Origin: Clostridiales bacterium
GTDB taxonomy: Bacteria > Bacillota > Clostridia > Lachnospirales > WQUN01
DNA length: 30,906 nt
Reading direction: 5' to 3'
Assembly: GCA_031269415.1 (NCBI GenBank)
Contig: JAISZF010000061.1
Span: forward strand, 1-30,906
Shown: positions 15,583 to 23,898 of the stretch, piece by piece
Layout: the number at the start of each line of letters is the position of its first letter
Numbering within the stretch: position 1 is the first letter of the stretch
Translations under genes and position numbers: made by a program
Notes under the pieces: model-generated
The model's database searches: none
Told to the model about the DNA's origin: nothing
What the model saw: only the letters and a program-made list of their open reading frames with translations

Positions 15583-15613
15583 GTTTCAATCCACGCGCCT
15601 ACACGGGCGCGAC
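15583..15613 (-). CRISPR. Solitary type I-C-like CRISPR repeat (array remnant)
   Basis: This 31-base unit begins GTTTCAATCCACGCG on the plus strand and ends GGGCGCGAC. Read on the minus strand it starts GTCGCGCCC and ends GTGGATTGAAAC, the signature of type I-C repeats, and its internal stem CGCGCC/GGCGCG is intact. I found no second copy at spacer distance on either side, so this is a single repeat, not an array. The decayed type I-C cas3/cas2 remnants about 0.8-1.8 kb to the right support the identification. Its orientation is opposite to the cas remnants. Confidence 0.65.
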
Positions 15614-16413
15614 ATCAAGGATGATATCCTAGGAAACCACAGATCGCTTATGGTTCGCACTCAAATCATGGCGGTCGCTGAAAACGTTGACAGCAATTAG
15701 CCATAAGGGCTTTGAAAGAGTCTTTGCCTCCTTTACATTATTAATTTTTTTTCATGCCATCAAGATAAACCGATACCCGATAGTAGTACTTCATCGCAGA
15801 TAGTATTCTTATTATAACCCACTACAATTCCTTTGTCACTGCTTTTCATGATAATTATTTGATTCCAAATTGAAATAATAGAGGTGTCTTAACAAAAGCA
15901 TACAATGTTTGGCGAAGTAAAAAAACGCAAACAAATATTTGTATTTTTAATAATTTAGTCGCCTAGAATTACATTCTTAACCTTTCATTACTAAACAGTT
16001 ACGGTGAAGTTAGATTGCCATTGTTCACTTCAATAAACAGTAAGTACATGTAAACTACCAAACACCAACTTTTGTCTCCTTCGCGTGAAACTCCTCCGGC
16101 TCGTTTATTGACAAAAATTAGATGCTATGTAATCCTCCTAAAATAATCATGCAACGAATTTGTCATTGCTATTTCCGACGCAAACCGATTATAATGAATT
16201 ATGTCAAACGTCGTTGCGGATTTTGGACCGATAATCCGTCATATTATGGTCGGCACGAAAAAAGGATATGAGCAATAGTTACACCTCGCGGAACGCGGGA
16301 CAGAAATAAAAAAGTATGGAGGGAAGAACGTTGCCAAATCAACTCCTGTTCCACCGTCTGAATCTCTAAACAGTGACTCAAAGAAATTTCCGTCTAATGA
16401 ACAAGAGGATATA
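15614..16413. other. AT-rich gene-free stretch between the CRISPR repeat and the cas3 remnant
   Basis: About 800 bp without a credible ORF; stops are dense in all frames. A small hairpin GGAT-N3-ATCC lies just after the repeat (about 15619-15629). A CRISPR leader next to the solitary repeat would fall here and would be AT-rich, but I see no specific leader motif. Near the right end the cas3 frame is open from about 16279 without a recognisable start codon. Confidence 0.6.
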
Positions 16414-17164
16414 TTGGCCCGACCCGGTCAGCTTCTCAGCGAGCATTCCACCAATGTTTCAGAATATGCCGCCGAGTTTGGATCAAAATTCGGGGCAGGG
16501 GAACTTATGCGAATCGCGGGGGCTTATCATGACATCGGGAAGTCATTGCCCGAGTTCCAGGTGTATGTGCGTGACGAAAACGGCAAACGCGGAAGCGTGT
16601 ATCATAGTATTTTCGGAGCGAAAAAAGCATATGATAACTCTGGTTCATTCGTGGCGGCGGCGGATATACTCAGTAACATTATCGCTTCTCCCCATGGCTC
16701 CCTGAGAGATTATATAACTCCTGACGGCAGTAGGCCATTGTGGGACAAGCTGCAAGAGACGAATGATTTTTCACCGCGCGCGGAATGCCCCGAAATTGAC
16801 AGCACGATACTTAAAAATGAGCTACGCTCAATACTCAGCGCCGTGCCTCAAAACGAAAAAGCATTCGGATACACACTCCGAAATGTCGTCGTTGCGGCAG
16901 AGTGTATCGGATTCATGCGCTGAAGCCGGTTTGCGTGATTTGGGTATTTATAAGCTCGAGGTGCCGACAGGAGGCGGAAAAACACTGTCGAGCCTGCGTT
17001 TTGCTCTGGAACACGCGAAACGACACAATCTTGACAGAATTATATTCATAATACCATATTTATCTATATTAAGCCAGACCGTCGATGAAATAAGACGCGC
17101 GTTGGGCGCCGACGCTCACCGACAATCGCCACGGCGAGTTCGGAGAAATAATGGAAAGAAATAA
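16414..17164 (+). pseudogene. cas3: cas3 remnant (type I-C HD nuclease-helicase), frameshifted and internally deleted
   Basis: Two frames together read as a Cas3. Frame one (16414-16923) gives the HD nuclease part: LLSEHSTNVSEYAAEFG, then AGAYHDIGKSLPEFQVYV (H39, D40 of this frame), then VYHSIFGAKKA and IIASPHGSLRDYITPDGS. The second frame (from about 16880 to 17105) gives the start of the helicase: LRQSVSDSCAEAGLRDLG, the Walker A box VPTGGGKT (16961-16984) and IIFIIPYLSILSQTVDEIRR. All HD motifs and motif I are present, but the segment between HD and helicase is shortened, a +1 shift separates the frames, and everything after motif Ia (DEAH box, motifs III-VI, C-terminal domain) is absent. 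No start codon with a ribosome site is visible at the 5' end. It is plainly non-functional as Cas3. Confidence 0.88.
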
Positions 17165-17420
17165 TGAATGTATATGTCGTCAATATAGCGGATGAAAAAC
17201 TGGACAGATTAACCGATATTAAAATAGGCGCGGAAATAACACGGCGCTTGTTTATAGTAGATGCCGGACAAATGCTTAAAATTAAGGATCGTCTTACCCA
17301 TATAATTGATCAAAAAAAGACAGCCTACAGTTTTACATACTTGGCAACGCCTACAAAGGCAAAGTAGAACATTTTGGTGCCAAAGCGACTTTCGATGTGA
17401 CCGAACCGTTGATCCTTTAG
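17164..17420 (+). pseudogene. cas2: cas2 C-terminal remnant (type I-C), frameshifted
   Basis: From about 17248 one frame reads LFIVDAGQMLKIKDRLTHII, matching the middle of type I-C Cas2. After an A7 run (17312-17318) a different frame continues KDSLQFYILGNAYKGK and then VEHFGAKATFDVTEPLIL, followed by the stop at 17418-17420, the normal C-terminal end of type I-C Cas2. A one-base change in the A run would join the two. The N-terminal half with its catalytic Asp is not recognisable: the first 27 residues of the frame do not look like Cas2 and may come from the deletion junction. It follows the cas3 remnant directly, so cas5, cas8c, cas7, cas4 and cas1 have been lost between them. Confidence 0.75.
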
Positions 17421-17458
17421 TATTATAAAACAATGCGGCATTTTAAGGAGTCCTTACT

Positions 17459-19939
17459 ATGAATAAATTACTGACGTGCTTTATACCTCTTCTGCTTCTG
17501 CTTGAAGGCTGCGGTATAAAAGCCGAAACCCCGCCTGTTTCAATGGAACCGTTAAATACACAAGCGGTCGCGGACAAGAGTCCAACCCCGGTACCCTCTC
17601 CGGAAACGTCGGCCGATGAATCGACGCAAAGCACCGGCACCGCTCTGGAATATAAGAATCCGGTCATACCTTACGCGCCGGTAAACTTCACGGTGAGTTC
17701 ACAGAACCAAACAGAGCTGAAACCTGATCTATCCAATATCGTGAATATTGCGTCCTTCACGAATCTCACACCGAATCAACGTGAATTCCTGGCAAAAAAC
17801 CATTTTGTCGTCACTCCGGGGGATAATCAGCAGTTATTCTATGTTTATGAGCAAAACGAATATAAGGCTATACCGAGTTTCATAACCACAGACTCCATTC
17901 TTCAACTATACCATGTGTTCTACGACTATTCCCTGCGCACCACGGAGGAAACCGCCCTGATGCCCGAACTGTTGCGGTTGACCCAAGGAATGATTACGGA
18001 ACTCAGCGCGGAATACAGAGAGGCTTCGGATGATGAGATTAAACAGGCGTTATCCGACTGCGTCGCTTATTTCGTCACGGCACTGCGCCTGCTGGGAACC
18101 GACGCGTCTGACATTCCGGATGACAGTATCGCCAAGGTCGTTGACGCCGAGGTTGCGCTTGTCACCGCGGCAGAGGAGCTCACGGATTCTCCGCTGACCG
18201 GAATCAAAACCGATTACAGTATATTTACAGTCCGTGGGCACTATACGCGCAACGAGGATTTCAACCGTTTTTTTAGGGCAATGATGTGGTACGGGAATAT
18301 GTACTTTCCTGTATTTACAAAGAACGCCCCGGATCTCGCCGGCACGCGGCGCGCTATGATCATCTCGAACGCGGTTGTTAACGCGGATCTGGATGAGTCA
18401 TGGGAAAACGTATTCAGCCCTACAGTATTTTATGTGGGCCAGGCGGACGACTTAACAGTCTTTGATGTGTATAACGCTATGACTAAGATCTCTCATATCG
18501 GGAATTTTTGGGATTGGCTGAGAAACGCTTCCGAGGTAAGCAGATTGTCTGAAAGCCTGATGGATTTAAATAAAGCAAAGATACAGCAGCAATATCAAAA
18601 AGACGGAAGAGAAACGCAGTTTCGCTTTATGGGGCAGAGGTACACCCCTGATTCGGATATTCTTCAAAGCCTTACAGAAACAAGGAAACGCCCCTACCCG
18701 TCCGCTTTGGACGTCGCCGCCGTACTCGGCAGTTCCGACGCCGCCGGATACATAAAGGAATATCTAAGCCCGACGGCCGAATGGCCTGAATATGAGTCGG
18801 TTTTCACACAGACAAAGGAACGTTTCGACGCGCTGCCGGAGGAAACGTGGCGCTCCAACATGTACTATGGCTGGCTCTGGTCCATCAGCCCGCTATTCAG
18901 CGCTCCCGATAATATTAGCGATTACCCGTACTTCGCGCAAACCGCAGCGTGGCGTGACAAGTCGCTCGCCACGGCGCTCGCCAGTTGGACGGAACTGCGT
19001 CATGACACGGTGCTGTATGTTAAGGAGTCCGGAGCGGAAATGGGAGGCTGGCCGGAAACACGTTATCCCGGCTATGTGGAGCCCAGCGTTGAGGTGTATG
19101 AGCGGCTGTTATGGCTGACTGAGTTTTCCAAAGAAAATCTTAACGCGCGCGGGCTTCTGAGTGAGAATATGAGTGAGAAAGCCGACAGAATAGCGGCTTT
19201 ATTGGAATTCCTGATCACTTGTTCTCAAAAAGAACTGCGCGGCGAGCCGCTGACCGAAGAGGAACAGGATCAGATTGTAAGATATGGCGGAATGCTGGAA
19301 TCGCTGTCCGTCAGCATCGCGACGGATGATAAAGCCTATGATTGGTATCAGGTGGAGCCGGAAGCCGACAGAAATATGGCAATGGCGGTAGATGTACACA
19401 GCGGGCCAAGCGGCGCGCTGACGGAGGCAATCGGCACGGCGGCCGAGATATATGTCGTCACCGAGTCGCGGGGCAAACTGATACTCACGCGCGGAGCAGT
19501 TTTCGACTACTTCGAACGGATTACCGGCAGCCGCCTGACGGACGAAGAATGGCAGGCTATGCTTCAGTCGGGCAATATTCCGGAAAGGCCTCCGTGGACG
19601 GTGTCTTACCTTGAAACCACGGGCATTGGCGGCACGCCGCCGAACCCGTCTTATGAAAGCGAACCTAGCGGCGAATATATAATCAGCGACAGTGACAGCC
19701 GCGCACTGACAGAGTCCGAACTCCTGAACCTGACTCCGCTTCAGTTGAAGCTGGCGCGCAACGAAATTTACGCGCGTCACGGCAGGGAATTCAGCGACGC
19801 GGAATTGCGGGAATACTTCGAGCAAATGTCATGGTATAAACCGAGTATTGCCGTGAATGAGTTTACGGACGACATGCTGAACACTATGGAAAAGGAAAAT
19901 GTAACGATAATAGCTCGAGTCGAAAAACTGCTGAGTTAA
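17459..19939 (+). CDS. DUF3160-domain lipoprotein with C-terminal YARHG domain
   Basis: The 826-residue protein is a predicted lipoprotein: hydrophobic signal peptide and lipobox LLEGC with C18 as the lipidation site. A Ser/Thr/Pro-rich linker (about 25-75) follows. The body (about 95-680) resembles DUF3160, starting LTPNQREFLAKNHFVV and containing FITTDSILQLYHVFYDYSLR. The C-terminus (about 750-826) is a YARHG domain: LTPLQLKLARNEIYARHGRE, then FEQMSWYKP. Both domains occur in surface lipoproteins of Clostridia and related bacteria; neither has an established function. TAAGGAG precedes ATG 17459. It is a single-gene unit ending in a hairpin repeat. The Walker or protease motifs of known enzymes were looked for and not seen. 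Confidence 0.87.
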   Translation: MNKLLTCFIPLLLLLEGCGIKAETPPVSMEPLNTQAVADKSPTPVPSPETSADESTQSTGTALEYKNPVIPYAPVNFTVSSQNQTELKPDLSNIVNIASFTNLTPNQREFLAKNHFVVTPGDNQQLFYVYEQNEYKAIPSFITTDSILQLYHVFYDYSLRTTEETALMPELLRLTQGMITELSAEYREASDDEIKQALSDCVAYFVTALRLLGTDASDIPDDSIAKVVDAEVALVTAAEELTDSPLTGIKTDYSIFTVRGHYTRNEDFNRFFRAMMWYGNMYFPVFTKNAPDLAGTRRAMIISNAVVNADLDESWENVFSPTVFYVGQADDLTVFDVYNAMTKISHIGNFWDWLRNASEVSRLSESLMDLNKAKIQQQYQKDGRETQFRFMGQRYTPDSDILQSLTETRKRPYPSALDVAAVLGSSDAAGYIKEYLSPTAEWPEYESVFTQTKERFDALPEETWRSNMYYGWLWSISPLFSAPDNISDYPYFAQTAAWRDKSLATALASWTELRHDTVLYVKESGAEMGGWPETRYPGYVEPSVEVYERLLWLTEFSKENLNARGLLSENMSEKADRIAALLEFLITCSQKELRGEPLTEEEQDQIVRYGGMLESLSVSIATDDKAYDWYQVEPEADRNMAMAVDVHSGPSGALTEAIGTAAEIYVVTESRGKLILTRGAVFDYFERITGSRLTDEEWQAMLQSGNIPERPPWTVSYLETTGIGGTPPNPSYESEPSGEYIISDSDSRALTESELLNLTPLQLKLARNEIYARHGREFSDAELREYFEQMSWYKPSIAVNEFTDDMLNTMEKENVTIIARVEKLLS

Positions 19940-19943
19940 AAGT

Positions 19944-20018
19944 CAGCTTAAAAATGTCAAGCTGGTTTACCCCTAATGTCCAAAAACACGTCTTGTCATA
20001 GCGACACGGCGTGTTTTT
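19944..20018. repeat. Two-hairpin repeat, copy A, also a bidirectional terminator
   Basis: Copy A begins with CAGCTT-N9-AAGCTG (19944-19964), an inverted repeat identical over 21 bp to copy B at 21607. Then comes CCTAATGTCCAAAAACACG and a second hairpin, AAAAACACG (19982-19990) with CGTGTTTTT (20010-20018). The second hairpin has A and T runs on both sides and lies between convergent genes, so it probably terminates both. Confidence 0.8.
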
Positions 20019-20044
20019 ACAATATAAACTTCGAGGATTGAAAT

Positions 20045-21556
20045 TTACCGCGCGGTTTGTTCAATAATTTCCCAAATACCAGTTTTATCGGAACCATGTC
20101 GAATAATCATGCCTAAGGCCTGTAATTTTTTAAGATTCCGTTTGACAGTCGCCGTAGATATGCCGGCCGCTTTAGCAATCTGCTCATAGGTTACCGCTCT
20201 GTTCGTTTTTAGGATATTCAGAATGCTCCATTGCGTTTTGTTTACAAGGTCATTTACTGGGTCATTTACAAGGTCGTCCACAGGCCAATCAACTTTAAAC
20301 GATTCGTGCTGGTGAATGGTGACGATGAAATAATTGCGTTCGCTGTCTGTTTCAAATTCTGGCAGAGGCGAGCCGTTTTTTTTCAAGGCGCGCAAAATTT
20401 TCGTGATGCCAGTGGATTTTTTCTCGGACAAATCAATTTCTTTCAAAAATTCGCCGATGCGCCGATTACGGTAACGGCGGGCTATGGCGCGTCCGTTTTT
20501 GAGCGCCTCCATGTCTATCCATTTTTCGGGACCGGGATAGTTGATGATTTTAACGCTGTCGAGGTAAACACGGATTTCCACCGGTTCCTGAATACGATAG
20601 GATTTATGGAACACAGCGTTGACAAGGGCTTCTTCCAACGCGCTGTATGGGTAATTGTAAAAGCGGTCAGCTTCCGCCCGGTCGGGATGTTTGACTACCT
20701 TTTCCTCAATCAACACGGCTTTGATATAGGAGAGCGCGTCACGCACCTGCTTTTGCAACGGCCCGGTGAAAATCTTTTCTGTAAAATCGTCGGAACCTTC
20801 CGCGTCCGGCGAATTAAAACGAATCAATTCAATCAGCGCTCCGGGCAAGAATTTCTCCGGGCGTTCAGAAAACATAAGCAATCCGATATTGCGGATATCA
20901 AGCCCCACATCTGTCACATTGGCGACTTCCAACGCGACAAGCAAATCCTCAAGTGATTTATTGTTGATTTCCGACGCCAGGGAACTGTTGCTTTCCACAA
21001 GAAAATCTTCCACAAATCCACGCCTGACGTCGGTAATTTTCGCTGGACGGTTGACTCGATCATCAAATGGAACGGAGTTGAATTTATCAAATAACTCCGA
21101 AAGCTCATCGCCCTTCGCGATGGTTTTCACGGACGACGGCTTAATCCAATATTCCTTGTGCTTGCCGGCTTTGTCTTTTGAAACGACGCTTTCTGGAGAA
21201 GAATACGGCCCGCTGTCTCCCGCAGAACACCAGAGGTATAGAATAGATTTACCCTGATAACGCACGATTTCAGTCTGAGGAGTGTAACGGGGCGATATGA
21301 AGTTGCAATATTGAAACAGTTCCCGCTGTATCTTATCCAGATGATTTTCATTTAAACCGGCGGGCGGCAGAATCGGGCGGCCATCTTTTTCTTCAATACC
21401 TATGACCACATAGCCGCCGTTGGTATTGCTAAAATCGTTGGCGTATGCGCAGATAGTGGTGATAACTTTGGATGGATTCCACCCGCGTTTGTATTCCACT
21501 CGGTCATGCTCGACTACGCGTCCTTCCAGCAAAGTTTCCAGTTTCAACGGAATCAT
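20045..21556 (-). CDS. AlbA_2 (Schlafen-like) domain protein with ATPase-like and winged-helix domains
   Basis: The 503-residue protein has the layout of RecG-like/AlbA_2 transcriptional regulators. The N-terminal AlbA_2 domain (about 8-150) has EYKRGW (E21) and ICAYANDFSNTNGGYVVIGI. A middle segment follows, then a HATPase_c_4-like region around YPYSALEEALVNAVFHKSYR (about 310-330) and the RNRRIGEFL motif. The C-terminal winged helix (about 445-500) contains VTYEQIAKAAGISTATVKRN. A linker carries the repeated PVDDLVNDPVNDLVN unit (about 425-440). Family members are found near restriction or defence genes and in accessory regions, but biochemical roles are mostly unknown. AGGAGGTGATC precedes the ATG at ideal spacing. 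The gene is bracketed by two copies of the hairpin repeat, hinting at acquisition as a unit. Confidence 0.85.
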   Translation of the reverse strand: MIPLKLETLLEGRVVEHDRVEYKRGWNPSKVITTICAYANDFSNTNGGYVVIGIEEKDGRPILPPAGLNENHLDKIQRELFQYCNFISPRYTPQTEIVRYQGKSILYLWCSAGDSGPYSSPESVVSKDKAGKHKEYWIKPSSVKTIAKGDELSELFDKFNSVPFDDRVNRPAKITDVRRGFVEDFLVESNSSLASEINNKSLEDLLVALEVANVTDVGLDIRNIGLLMFSERPEKFLPGALIELIRFNSPDAEGSDDFTEKIFTGPLQKQVRDALSYIKAVLIEEKVVKHPDRAEADRFYNYPYSALEEALVNAVFHKSYRIQEPVEIRVYLDSVKIINYPGPEKWIDMEALKNGRAIARRYRNRRIGEFLKEIDLSEKKSTGITKILRALKKNGSPLPEFETDSERNYFIVTIHQHESFKVDWPVDDLVNDPVNDLVNKTQWSILNILKTNRAVTYEQIAKAAGISTATVKRNLKKLQALGMIIRHGSDKTGIWEIIEQTAR

Positions 21557-21606
21557 CCGATCACCTCCTGCTTTTTAGATTATTTTATAATCCATTATAG
21601 GCAAGA

Positions 21607-21692
21607 CAGCTTAAAAATGTCAAGCTGATTAGCCTAATGTAATTTAGCCTAATGTCCAAAAACACGCCTTGTAATTGCAACAAGGCGTGTCT
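21607..21692. repeat. Two-hairpin repeat, copy B, terminator for the sugar operon
   Basis: Copy B repeats the CAGCTT-N9-AAGCTG element (21607-21627) and the AATGTCCAAAAACACG core of copy A, in the same orientation. Between them TAGCCTAATGT is duplicated. The second hairpin is ACACGCCTTGT (21662-21672) with ACAAGGCGTGT (21680-21690), an 11-bp perfect stem. On the minus strand it is followed by U5, so it ends the operon whose last gene stops at 21710. Confidence 0.82.
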
Positions 21693-21709
21693 GTATATAT
21701 TTTTTAATC

Positions 21710-22783
21710 TCATCGAAGAGGAAATTTTACTGTACCGCCGGATACGGAGGCGCGATATACTGCTGTGAACAGTTCCACAGTCTTTTTGCCGTCTTCCCCT
21801 GTTATCAGCAATTTTTCAGTTCCGAGCAGACTTCTGAGAAAATTCTCTATCTGCCGTTCATGATAGAAATAATTTGTGTCAACACTGTTAAAGAAGTGGG
21901 AATCCTCTATTTTCCAATCCCACAACTTGTTTTCTTCACCAGGTATGGTCCATATGTCATTAATAGGCGGTTCCGTTATATCTGATATGCCCGCGATGAA
22001 CATAGCTCCGCCGTCTGTCTGAACCCCGACGCTGGCGCCGTTTGATCCGAATATATGGACTTTTCCATATAAGCCCGGATTTTGAGAATTACTGACCAGA
22101 ATGTTTCCGATTCCGCCGTTTCTGAAACGAATAACCGCGGCGGCTGTATCTTCCACTTCGATATACGGATGATTTAAATTTACCGCAACGCCGTATAGCT
22201 GGTCAATATCCCCCATATACCACAGCAGCAGGTCTAACTGATGAGGCGCTTGATTTACCATAACCCCGCCGCCTTCGTCTTTCCATGTACCGCGCCATGG
22301 ATCGCTGTCATAGTAGGTCTTGTCGCGCCAACCCATCATATTCACCTGACCGATTATAGGTACACCTATCTTTCCGTCGTCGATCGCCTTTTTTAAACGC
22401 ACGCACGGTCTGTAAAACCGCCGCTGGCAGACGACGCCCACAGCGGCGTTTCCTTTCTTTGAAGCCTTCAATATTCTGTCACAGTCCTCAAGATTTGAGG
22501 CGAGTGGTTTTTCAATCAGTACGTTGACGCCCGCTTCCAATAAAGGCACCGCGGTCGCGGCGTGGAGTGGATGCGGTACGCAAATACTGGCACCCTGAAT
22601 ACCTGATAGAATAAACTCATCAATAGTTTTAAAAGCTTTAACATTGTATTTTGCGGCGAATAATTCCGCACGGGAATAATCGGCGTCAAAGACGCCCGCG
22701 AATGAAGAATCACACAGCGACGCAAACGCATGGGCGTGAAAGTCGCCGACTTTTCCACATCCGATAAGTCCTGTCTTAATCAT
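21710..22783 (-). CDS. Gfo/Idh/MocA-family NAD(P)-dependent oxidoreductase
   Basis: The 357-residue protein has the GFO/IDH/MOCA layout: an N-terminal Rossmann domain with GLIGCGKVGDFHAH (G8, G10, G13), the family motif EKPLA (K92, expected catalytic Lys), and a C-terminal alpha/beta domain containing GGGVMVNQAPHQLDLLLWYM with the conserved His. Such enzymes oxidise or reduce sugars, inositols and their derivatives; the exact substrate is not readable from sequence. GGAGGG precedes the ATG. It is the last gene of the sugar operon, 71 nt after the dehydrogenase gene and just before the terminator. It probably works with that dehydrogenase on the same imported carbohydrate. Confidence 0.9.
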   Translation of the reverse strand: MIKTGLIGCGKVGDFHAHAFASLCDSSFAGVFDADYSRAELFAAKYNVKAFKTIDEFILSGIQGASICVPHPLHAATAVPLLEAGVNVLIEKPLASNLEDCDRILKASKKGNAAVGVVCQRRFYRPCVRLKKAIDDGKIGVPIIGQVNMMGWRDKTYYDSDPWRGTWKDEGGGVMVNQAPHQLDLLLWYMGDIDQLYGVAVNLNHPYIEVEDTAAAVIRFRNGGIGNILVSNSQNPGLYGKVHIFGSNGASVGVQTDGGAMFIAGISDITEPPINDIWTIPGEENKLWDWKIEDSHFFNSVDTNYFYHERQIENFLRSLLGTEKLLITGEDGKKTVELFTAVYRASVSGGTVKFPLR

Positions 22784-22854
22784 AACAGCCCTCCGTTTGA
22801 CGCATGCTTAAGAACCCGCTTTGCATCCCTGATTTGACGGATACTAAACAGGCT

Positions 22855-23898
22855 CTAAGGAGTCAGTATAACTTTCATCAGATTTTCCTTACCCGATCTC
22901 AGCCGATGAAAGATCTCGCCTCCATTTTCCAACGGCGCCTTAAGGCTTAACAGCGCGCCAGCATCCACTTTTCCCTCCGAAATCAGCTTCAAACTTTCGA
23001 CATACTCGCCGGCGCACGCGCAGGTTCCGAACAATGAAAGCTGTCTTGTCACTATTTCCTGGAGAGGTACTTGCACAGTTTTCGCCAGATTTCCAATCCA
23101 AACCGTTTTACCGCCTTTACGCAGACAATTAACTGATAAATCAACCGTATCCTGAAGGCCGACCGCTTCAAAGGACGCATCGGTTCCTTTACCATTTGTC
23201 AAACTCAACACCTCTGTTAGGCCATCTCGCCTACTGGTATTGATAACCGCCGTCGCTCCGAAATTCATCGCCCTATGAAGCCGATTATCGTCAATATCCG
23301 ACGATATGACCGTCTGTAAACCCATGGCTTTAAGGGCGCTTATCACCATTAGGCCAATACTTCCCGCGCCTATGACGGCGACAGAATCGTCTTGATTGAG
23401 GACAATACGGTGAATTGCGTGAATCGCGACTGAAAGAGGTTCTACCAGCGCGGCTTGTTCATATGAGACATTCTCCGGCAGCGGATAAATCGTATACTCC
23501 TTTACAGCGACATACTCGGCAAACGCTCCGTTCATCCTGTAGTCTCCGCAAGAGACTCCTAATACTCGCCGGTCATCACATAAGTTGACGTCGCCGGATT
23601 CACAGTATTTACATTTATTGCAGTAAACGGTTGAGTCAAAGGTAACGCGTTGGCCCTCCTTGTAGCTCTTAACAGCCTCGCCTGTTTTAACTATAATTCC
23701 GCTGGCTTCATGACCCATAACGATGGGCGGGATTCTTCTACCCGTGCCGCCGTCCATGCCATGAATATCAGAACCGCATATCGCGCAGGCTTTTACTTTT
23801 ACCAAGACCTCATCGGCATCTGGTATTGGGATATCTATACGCTGAATTTCAAAATGATTATACTCGACCATAACCAAGGCGATCATTTTTTCGGACAT
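22855..23898 (-). CDS. Zinc-dependent medium-chain alcohol/polyol dehydrogenase
   Basis: The 347-residue protein is a zinc MDR dehydrogenase related to sorbitol, galactitol and threonine dehydrogenases. Catalytic zinc ligands are C41 (CAICGSDIHG), H63 and E64 (GHEASG). The structural zinc lobe has four cysteines, C93, C96, C99 and C107. The Rossmann motif VIGAGSIGLM follows. It should oxidise a sugar or polyol hydroxyl with NAD(P). I chose ATG 23898, because AGGGAG lies 5 nt upstream; an in-frame ATG at 23964 would add 22 residues that lie inside the preceding gene and do not resemble the family. With the chosen start it overlaps the MFS gene by 16 nt, so translation is likely coupled. Confidence 0.9.
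   Translation of the reverse strand: MSEKMIALVMVEYNHFEIQRIDIPIPDADEVLVKVKACAICGSDIHGMDGGTGRRIPPIVMGHEASGIIVKTGEAVKSYKEGQRVTFDSTVYCNKCKYCESGDVNLCDDRRVLGVSCGDYRMNGAFAEYVAVKEYTIYPLPENVSYEQAALVEPLSVAIHAIHRIVLNQDDSVAVIGAGSIGLMVISALKAMGLQTVISSDIDDNRLHRAMNFGATAVINTSRRDGLTEVLSLTNGKGTDASFEAVGLQDTVDLSVNCLRKGGKTVWIGNLAKTVQVPLQEIVTRQLSLFGTCACAGEYVESLKLISEGKVDAGALLSLKAPLENGGEIFHRLRSGKENLMKVILTP

Noticed and set aside
15640..15680. Possible second, degenerate CRISPR repeat one spacer length from the solitary one
   Set aside because: Only scattered bases match (GGTTC..., ...GGTCGC); no better than chance.
20231..20956. 241-codon plus-strand ORF opposite the AlbA_2 gene
   Set aside because: The minus-strand gene has clear domains and a full ribosome site; this frame has neither.
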